Shown: one piece after another, positions 55,895-64,000 of the stretch
Position numbering within the stretch: position 1 is the stretch's first letter
How the letters are laid out: every line of letters begins with the position of its first letter
Assembly (NCBI RefSeq): GCF_036785885.1
Contig: NC_092323.1
Span: forward strand, 11,416,501 to 11,480,500
Source: Coffea arabica
Lineage: Eukaryota > Streptophyta > Magnoliopsida > Gentianales > Rubiaceae
Reading direction: 5' to 3'
DNA: 64,000 nt
Notes under the pieces: model-generated
What the model was told of the DNA's origin: nothing
Seen by the model: the letters and a program-made list of their open reading frames with translations, nothing else
Database searches by the model: none
Program-made: the position numbers and the translations under genes

Positions 55895-57310
55895 TACCAA
55901 ATAGTGCTGCTCTGGCTTGGTAAATATTTTTTTTTTCTTTTGGGGGGGTGAGGTGGCTAGCTGGAGATAAACGAGAAATGTATAATTCATGATAATGCAT
56001 CCGCAGGACTTGGGTTGGGTCCTGTGCTGTGCTGTGTAAAGTATTACTACTGTATTGTGCTAGTGAAGATATTTTTTTATTTTATGTCTGTGATTTCCTT
56101 CCTTTTTTTTTTTTTTGGACATTAGTATCATCTATAGCACAATAATCATCCAGTCTTTTTTGATCAAACGTGGTCGTTTTCCATGCCAAACTGTACTTGG
56201 TTAGTTACTAAAAAAGCGTTAAATTATAATATCCATCCATTCACTCGGTTCTTTTTCCTTGGTCCGCATTTCAGTCTTAATGCTTTTTCTATTTTTGGTA
56301 ATTACAGAATTTTTTTTTTGGTGAGTAATAACAAATGTTTGCCTTACATTAATTATTAACAAAACATCCTTTAAATACAAATTTTCATTTTTTGTTTGCA
56401 TGTGTGGGAAATTTTAGGTGGGAAGCAGCAGCGCCGATCCTTAGAAAATAACTTGTGAAGAAAGGGATACCAACAAAAAGGTGGTTATGCAAATCATAAT
56501 TCAAACTAATGGTTGGTTCAATCAATAATGTTTAAACGCACTCAATTCTTTTTATTTTGGCATCTAAAGAGAATCTTTTAATTAGCACAAATAATAGAAA
56601 GCAATAGATGCCTAATGTATGGGAGGAAAAAAAAAAAAGGATTTGGCTAAAACGGGTAGCGCTCACAAATTTGTGTTTAAAAGGATTTTTCCATTTTCCT
56701 TTTATTTTGGGGTGGAAGATAGATGATAATAAATAATAATAATAATAATAAAGTTTCTTCACCTAACCCACGATGGAGTAGACCGGAGCCATTATTATTA
56801 GAAGAAGGATTAACCTAGTAGTAGTAGTACTAGTTTCTTAAAGTTTAGGATATCAGTCACAGCACAGGTAGTAATGCTGGGGTCTACAAAAAGGAAGGTT
56901 GCATGCAATCTGGAAGACAGCTTCTTTAGACTCTTCCCCGGCCCTTACTCAAAAGCTTACACATTCCCGACATGCGCAAATAAAATGATTAAAGAGGCTC
57001 TTTCATCTTGTCTTGTGGGATTAAGTTTAACCACTCTTTTTTTTTTTTTTTTTTTTTGTTCTTTGCATGTGCATTACTGTATATGGTTACTGCATATGAT
57101 TCATCATTTGTAAATTATGGTGATTTTTTAATATCAGTTCATTTTTTAACAACTTTTTTTGTAAGAGGTAAATCCTGTATGACAATCCACTGTTGGGTAG
57201 CTTTGTATCTTCTCTTCCTGTTTGGATCGCATAATTCTTTTCTTGTCAGGGAGACTGATGTCAGACCTGCTAGAAGTTAATCCAGCTAGCTGGCTGGCTA
57301 GCCTGAATGG
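55895..57310. other. 3' flank of the protease gene and intergenic DNA
   Basis: Probable 3' UTR to about 56100. After that the sequence is AT-rich with an (AAT)n run near 56724-56750 and a long poly-T near 57038. No gene is recognised. Confidence 0.45.
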
Positions 57311-57740
57311 ATAAGAAATTGGATTTACTCTCAATGTTTTTGTTTGTACCCTGCATTTAAAAGGGAGAGCCGTGTACTTTTTTTTTTTTTTTTTTTAATT
57401 CAAGGGTAACCCAGAGGGGACGGAGACGGTAAATCTATTCTATTCTATACTAGAATACTAGAGGGAGGGAACAAATCTGAAGAGATCCAAAAATAACCCG
57501 AAGGAGATTGAACCACCACCAGACCAGGGATAGGAAATTGGATTTACTCTCAATGTTTTTGTTTGTACCCTGCATTTAAAAGGGAGAGCCGTGTACTTTT
57601 TTTTTTTTTGTTAATTCAATGGTAACCCGGAGGAGACCGAGACGATAAACCTATTTTATTCTATACTAGAGGGAGGGGACAAATCTAAAGAGATCCAAAG
57701 GTAACTCAAAGGAGATTGAACCACCACCAAATCAGACAGT
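57311..57740. repeat. Tandem duplication, period 219
   Basis: GAAATTGGATTTACTCTCAA occurs at about 57315 and 57534. The two units stay collinear through GGGAGAGCCGTGTAC, a poly-T run, TCTATACTAGA, AGAGATCCAAA and GGAGATTGAACCACCACC. The poly-T lengths differ. Confidence 0.9.
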
Positions 57741-57880
57741 TGCACTACGCACTCGTCTGAATTTTTTAAACAAAGTCACTTAAATATAACGATTGGTGGA
57801 AGACAAGGTTTGAACCATTGCCTCCCATCCTACCAAGCTTTAATGCTTTGATGGTGACCACCAGATCAAAAGCTGGTGGT
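57580..57880. repeat. Dispersed repeat, copy 1
   Basis: Bases from the poly-T run through GATTGAACCACCACC, GGTTTGAACC and CACCAG match 60268-60505 in the same order and orientation, with about 80% similarity by eye. The family is unknown to me. The repeat begins near a poly-T run. Confidence 0.7.
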
Positions 57881-60267
57881 TGGAAGAGCCGTGTACTCGT
57901 ACGAGCAATAATTCATAATACTTGACGAACCAAAATTTATGTGAACTGAATAGATTTACTTTAGGTTGTCTTTGGTTCGACAGAAACAAGTATACTCTAT
58001 TCAAATTTCAAGTCCAATCAAATTTCCAACTGCTACAGAACCAAACGCAACCGGAGTAGATTCAGTCCAATTTTGGTTTCAGTAGAGAATTGTCACTCCA
58101 ATCATGAAGTAGAATTTGAGTCATGTACATTAATTGTGGAGAATAGTTAAGTCCTGCACAAAAGAGTGACAAGATCATCATGAGCGGATTTATTTTCTTC
58201 TTTTCGTTTTGTATCTATTTTTTAATTATTATTATTTTTTCATAGGAAAATATTTCGATGGATACAATTCTAATCATCATCATTACGAATCAAAACATAT
58301 ATCATAGGATCATAAGTCGCTTACAGTCATATGAGTTCTTATAGATTATTTATCTACATAACCCTCGTATTAACAGTAAAATTTGAATATACGATTTTTT
58401 TTTGAATAAATGACCATTTTGATTGAGTGGGGTTTAACTTATCTATTGTTTGGTGGGGAGAGGAGTGGAGCCTAAAAGCTTAGAAGTTACCACAAAAGAA
58501 CGAAAAGAAAAAGCGACGTGGAAAAGCCAATCCCATGACTGGAAGACAATTAGAGTTTGGGATTTATCTCTTTCGTGCAGTCCCCTCAGGATAAACTTTA
58601 AGTTAGTCGGCAGTGACTTCTCAAGCTAATTTCACTGTATTTGCCAGCCCTATAAAGGTCTCTAGCAATCACCACGAGATTGACTAACACATTGTATTAG
58701 CTGTGTAACATCAATAATTGTCCCATCATAATCTTGGTCTTTTTCATCTTTCTTCTTTCTCTTTTCATTCTTCTTTTGTCTTTATATATTAAGCAACCAA
58801 GTCTTTGAACTTGATTGATCTTGTGCATTTGACTATAAGCTAATATTGTATGGCATAGATTTTTGATTAAGAACTTGATGCAAGAGTCGAAGTAGCATCT
58901 CTTAAAAGTAAAGATGATATACATACATACTATGATATTAATCCATGCAAAGTTACGCCCAAAAAACATATCATCTATCCAAAATTATGGGCATCTAAAT
59001 TAGATCGAAGACTGGGTCTAGAACATCAAAATTTGCATCACAAATTGTATATTCTACTGATTGGAATTGGATTTCCTTTTTGAGATACACGTATAAGTCA
59101 CTCTTTCCAGCATCCCATGCCGAATTTCTTTATTAGCGTCATGATATAACTTATACCTAAGGGAGACATATTATGACATATCCATGGACGAATTCACAAT
59201 AGCACGATTGATGGATTAAGACAAGTCCTCAAGTGGAATGGAAATTTTCCTGGACATTTTAGGTGCAGGAACTCACAATAATCATGATACGGGATAAAGA
59301 AGGGGCCACCTAGGAAATGACAAGAACCAAATCTCACCTTACTAGTAAATGGCAATCTTATGTTTAACCCAGTAGATGATAATAATAAAAAAAAAGGGGT
59401 TCAATTTTAGTTATTTGATCAGGCCATCCATAAAAAAGAGTGCAAACCAGTTCTTTTAGAAGCCATATATGCTTGGCATTCTTAGCCAATGCAGTATTAG
59501 TGCAAAACTACAGATACACTGAAAGAAGGTCAGTATGAAGATCTAACTAGGATAAGATTTCATCTTACATAAATAGCATGCACTTGGTGCCAACCAACGA
59601 AGCATCGGGATATGCCATTTAGGACCCCCACCCCCTCCCCCCCCAAAAGAAAAAACAAAACAAAAACAAGAATAAGAAGAAGAAGAAGAAGATAAAAAAG
59701 GAGATTGCAACTTGTGGAAGGTTGCATTTTGGTTGGAATGGAAGCAAACAAACAAATGCAGTTGAGACTTGCAATGCGAAAAACAGCTGGAAACCAAAAC
59801 AAAAGCACAACCAATTAGGCTGCGATCCCTTTCAACTTTCAAGCCTCCTCGAGTACCCCATTTTGCCGATCAAATACGGCGGCTCGCACAAAAACGCATT
59901 GTATTGATTAACATAAAACATTAGATTTTAGCCACGCTTTTAGAATCTCATCACTTTATTAGGGTAGATGACAGAAGCTGCTGCTATGTTGTTACATGGA
60001 TATGATATAAAAGCGCACACTTCTTTTGAAAAAGTGTGTCAAACTCAAGTTTTTGTATATTTGCTACGTGCTTTGATATGCTAGTACGTACTATCGATTT
60101 GGTCCCCTCAGGCCCTCATCACCTTCCCTTGCGCCAAAACAATTTCTTCAATTCTTCTGCGTTTACCATGAGATGGTTGGCCTTGGCCGCTAGTTACGTG
60201 AATAGTTATTGCCAGCAGGGAACAGTTTCCCTTTTATTTTGTCCATGTCCTTTTGTTGGTTTTGGTA
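57881..60267. other. Intergenic, no gene recognised
   Basis: AT-rich sequence with homopolymer runs, including a C-rich run at about 59626-59645 and a (GAA)n-like run near 59670-59690. No gene or terminal repeat was found. Confidence 0.45.
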
Positions 60268-60505
60268 CTTTTTTTTTTCGCTGATACGATAAATTATCCT
60301 GTACTAGGGGAGGGGAGGACCTGAAGAGGTCCAAAGGTAACGTAGAGGGGATTGAACCACCATCGGACCAGACAAATGCACTATGCACCCGCCTGAATTT
60401 TTTTAAGCAGAGTCACTTTTAATGTAGCAAATTGATGGAAGGTAAGGTTTGAACCTTTACCTTCCATCCCACCAAACTTTAATGCATTGGTGGTGGCCAC
60501 CAGCC
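60268..60505. repeat. Dispersed repeat, copy 2
   Basis: This copy shares AAGAGGTCCAAAGGTAAC, GATTGAACCACCATC, GACAAATGCACTATGCACC and AAGGTTTGAACC with the copy at 57580-57880. A poly-T run precedes it here too. Confidence 0.7.
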
Positions 60506-63500
60506 TTTGTACTTGTGGAAGTGAAAATGGAGAAATGGATGGAAACAAGTAAAAAAAAAACAAATATCAGGGATCAGTGTGGCCCTATAATGTAGTATAG
60601 TACTAGTTCATGTCCCTGTCACAGAGTACTACTAATTGTTTATACTATATGAGGTAGAAAATGGTACAATTCCACGGTTCATTTCCCTGGTACATCGTGT
60701 AGTAGCATATTGGGAGATTAAAGTAGTTGGACGTATGTACTCACAAAATAAATTAAATATAATCTAGCTAGGGCACATGATATATATTCATGAACTACAT
60801 CTTCTCCACTTATGATGCAATCTAGGGCACCTGACATATACTTATGATGAACTACATCTTCTCCATGGAGTCCTTTTATAAGACATGGACGACTACAAGA
60901 AGAACACTCAGATTTAGATTTAGACATATGATTGTCAAATCATTTTCTAGTGCGCAGGCCGTGGGAAACACAAACTGTGACTTGCTAGCTTTTTCTCCTC
61001 TTTCGATCTGTGACTTTATTTTTTAAAGGCATTTTGGCATTTCGCATGTGGAGAACTGCATAATGTTAAGATACACTTTAACGTGATTTCAGACGAAAAC
61101 ACTGCCGAAAAATAAAGGGCTCTTGGCTATGACCCTGACTTGTTGGGAAAAAAAAGCTTCTACAATTGTTTTTCAAGACAAATTTTGAAAGCAAGAACAG
61201 AAAATTAATTTGCGAAACCCTTTTCTTGTACTAACCTAGGAGTACTTCAACATGGCTTTCAATAACATAATCAAAGCCATGCCCAGTTTTAAACTTCCAA
61301 TAACAGCACAGTGTTTCTTTCTTTGCAGGGATTAGTTATATTTTTTTGGATTATTAAGGCATTTGGCATTGGGATTCTGCCCAGCGGATTCATTGCATTC
61401 AAGTTGAAAAAGTTGTCATCCTTTTTATCCAATGATGATAGTTCTCTATCAACATGCATCTAGTGCTCGATGATGAGCTATCAAAGCTTCTTTTTTTTTT
61501 TTTACGTCTTTTCATGTTGAAAATGCCAATGCAAAAAATAAATCAAGAAACATTCGGACAAAGAAGGCAAGAGCCCCACAAAAAAAGAAAGAAAATTCAC
61601 CTAGGCCCAATGAGACTCATAATTATTAAATATCAATCAATGTACGTTGATATATTAATTGGAGGCCTGCAACAAAACCTTCAAATTTCAAAGTTGGCGA
61701 TGAAGTTCATACATGAAATTAACCTGCCTCCCATTATTGGAAAAAGAGTCTACTTTTGGCTATTGGAATACCTCAAAGCACACTGCTGGATCCAACGTTC
61801 TTCCAGTTTGCACAAGAATTTGAACAATTTTTACATTAATGGTTTCCACTTTATTTGTTTTCTTTAGGCTAATAAATGCTGATCCCTAAGCACTTTTCCA
61901 GTTTTCTTTTAGGAGTAGCATTATTGAACAATCCCCATGCATTTATTATTTTGAATACTTCAATTTCGAATTCCAAATGAAAAGGGTTCGAATTTTGTAC
62001 CATCTCCCCACTCTTGCTGATTATATTAAAGATTTCGATGGCGATTTGCTGTTGAATACATGCATCTTCTTTCACATTCCACACGGGTTCTTTAGTGCTC
62101 CTGCCGCCTATAGGCACCATGGCTACCTACCCAATATCTCTGTCTTTGTCCTTGTTTTGTTGGTCTTAAGTCTGGTAATAAAATACTTTTGGATCCATCA
62201 CAAAAGTTTTTTTTTAGATAATTTCCTTTTCCTTCAATATCTTTTTTTCTAGAAAAGAAGCAAAATTTTATTAATGAGATTATTAGAATTCGTCTAGTAT
62301 CAATTGCTTTACAAAATGGTCGGAGGGAAATTTCAAAGAGATTAAATATGATTGGACATCTTTGCATGATGTGCTGATTTGTGCTCAATGTTTTCCTCCT
62401 CTCTAGAAATACAAATTACATCCACTACATGTTGATGTAATACAGTAAAGCGAACATTCTCAATTATCGAATCTATAATATGTCTGAGAGAATGTCTTCA
62501 GAACTGATATCGGTTTCCTCAAGTATCTTATTTTGAATAATTGAAATATTTAGACTAATGCCGGTTTGCCACCATCTTTTCGACCATTTCCGTTTAAATT
62601 TTTCTATAATTTGTCATTTGGAATTAGGGCCCCCTCATAGAACGAAAAGCTACATAGGTACCATTTTGTGCTTTTGCATTGAAAAATATTTTGTGACATA
62701 CACTTGCCGAAATAAAATTTTGAAGTGTCAGCGTATAAATCGTGAATAGTTTTTTCTCTCTCTTTTTTTTTTGTTGTCAAATTTCATATTATGAATGGTT
62801 TTCTCAGTAATAAAGCTTTTATTTATTCGTTTATTTACCTATTTTGACAAACTTCTTGGCAGTAAAGCTCATATCTTAAAAGGCCGTGTGAACTAAATAA
62901 ACCAAGCATTAAAAGGGCCAAATTTAGCCGAACGAGTCCAAGCAGACTACAGCAATTTCCAGTTTTCTAGTGTGCGACCCAATCAATTAATTGGAAGATC
63001 AATCGCACTAAGCCCAATACATTGACCCCGTCAGGCTATCTAGCTGGATTACTCCAATGACTTATGGGGAAAAAAATTAAAAAAGGAAGCAAAATAAACT
63101 AAAATGCGTTTTTTTTTGGTCCCTATAATTTACTCCAATGAGATAGTAGAAAACGTCATACTTTTTAAGCCCCTTTCAATTTATCTCCTACATTCCCTTT
63201 TTTTTTTCCTTTGCTAGAAAGTTCAATGAGCAAGATTATCCAATACATTGGTTTTCAACAATAAATAACATCTTAATCATACTAGCTTCCGTAAGCTTGA
63301 TCATAGAACAGAGACTTCTAGTAATTAAGAGTTACAAATGATGAAAGTAGCCAATCATTCTTGCAGTGTTGTGAAGAATCATCGAATGGCAATCGTGAAT
63401 AAGAAGAAATCAACTGCTTTGTTTCTCATCAAGAAGTGTAGCAACTCCTCATAAGAGGAGGAATGAGCCCACCGCCAAAAAAAAAAAAAAAAAAAAAATT

Positions 63501-64000
63501 AGAGACAGCATAGCCATGATGTGTAGATTCCTTTTTTTCATCTGCAGGAGAAATCTTTTACCTGTATAATACACGTCAATTACCTGTATAAAGTTCTTGA
63601 CAGAGCCTTTTTAAATCTACTATCCTTCTCAATTTCGGCAGAACTGCATCTTGAGCAAACCCGTGCAATTTCCACACCCATGAATTATCACAAGCCTAGA
63701 TATAGCTACCTAGCATGCATTTTCCACCTCAAGAAAATGTAACCACATATACAACTCGGAAAAGGTCCGCCCGCCCAGGAATAGATATCTTGAAGCTGTT
63801 TAGGCTGTTTGCTAGGAATACCCAGTTTTCTCCACCTATACAACACATTTCATCCAGTCTGAGGCTATTGTAAAAAAAGTCCTTGAGTTTTGATATCCAG
63901 ATATTCCTTTGGGATGAGCACAATGCGGCGCTTGATCATCTATTGTATCGTTTTGAGGTTTTACTTAAACTGGCAATCAGTGAAGAATAAGAGCCATAGT
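60506..64000. other. Intergenic, no gene recognised
   Basis: AT-rich with poly-A/T runs. The longest open stretch (61454-61867, plus strand) has no recognisable domain, and its codon content looks like translated intergenic DNA. A small direct repeat with TCATGAACTACATCTTCTCC near 60788 recurs near 60847. No RNA gene or element end was identified. Confidence 0.45.

Noticed and set aside
55230..55990. Several minus-strand open frames over the aspartic protease gene
   Set aside because: They are shadows of the intact protease ORF.
59543..59842. Overlapping minus-strand frames with a Gly run
   Set aside because: They arise from a C-rich tract and a GAA-type repeat, with no protein similarity.
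61454..61867. 137-codon open frame on the plus strand
   Set aside because: It has no domain, no promoter and no splice context; composition looks like translated intergenic DNA.

Overview
The window is nuclear DNA from a flowering plant. It has AT-rich introns with GT/AG borders, poly-T tracts, long gene-poor stretches and many plant-type transposable elements. The proteins and repeat families suit a eudicot, probably an asterid. A Rubiaceae such as Coffea is my low-confidence guess, from the look of the repeats only. No prokaryotic, organellar or CRISPR feature is present, and I saw no rRNA or tRNA gene by eye.

Layout. (1) 345-3967 (+): the last four exons of the mitochondrial complex I 75-kDa subunit, with the N-terminal exons off the left edge. 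(2) 6952-9243 (-): an intact intronless SUV3-type mitochondrial RNA helicase. (3) 11312-23467 (+): a RING-H2 gene. Seven exons join in phase into a 260-codon ORF; three further exon-like blocks each carry an in-frame TAG; one intron holds a 6.3-kb LTR element. (4) 24.7-29.1 kb: a diverged second copy of the sequence at 4.95-5.96 kb, split by a Copia-type element and by a solo-LTR-like insertion with a palindrome array. (5) 29770-31099 (-): a small three-exon gene for a protein with two LisH-like segments. (6) 31-40 kb: intergenic, with tandem repeats, a 742-bp hAT-type element and two Helitron-like elements. (7) 40.5-41.0 kb (+): a shrunken, frameshifted copy of the RING-H2 gene. (8) 42327-42752 (-): a CENP-V/GFA-domain protein with a probable distant 5' leader exon. 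(9) 46-54 kb: intergenic, with a LINE relic and three non-autonomous DNA elements with clear ends. (10) 54497-55894 (+): an intronless secreted aspartic protease with a TATA box. (11) 56-64 kb: intergenic, with a tandem duplication and a dispersed repeat.

The genes do not form a pathway. The complex I subunit and the SUV3 helicase both act in mitochondria, but neighbouring plant genes are usually independent. What links the window is duplication followed by transposon insertion: the RING-H2 gene and its 3' flank exist twice (11.3-24.2 kb and 40.5-41.4 kb), the 4.95-kb block exists twice, and exons plus introns are tandemly duplicated inside the RING-H2 gene.

The strongest candidates for something little described are the long-LTR element that encodes only a gag-tail-like protein, the TAG-containing cassette exons of the RING-H2 gene, the GACGTC palindrome array beside a TATA box in an LTR-like insertion, and the Helitron whose two ends carry inverted copies of the same 5' terminus.
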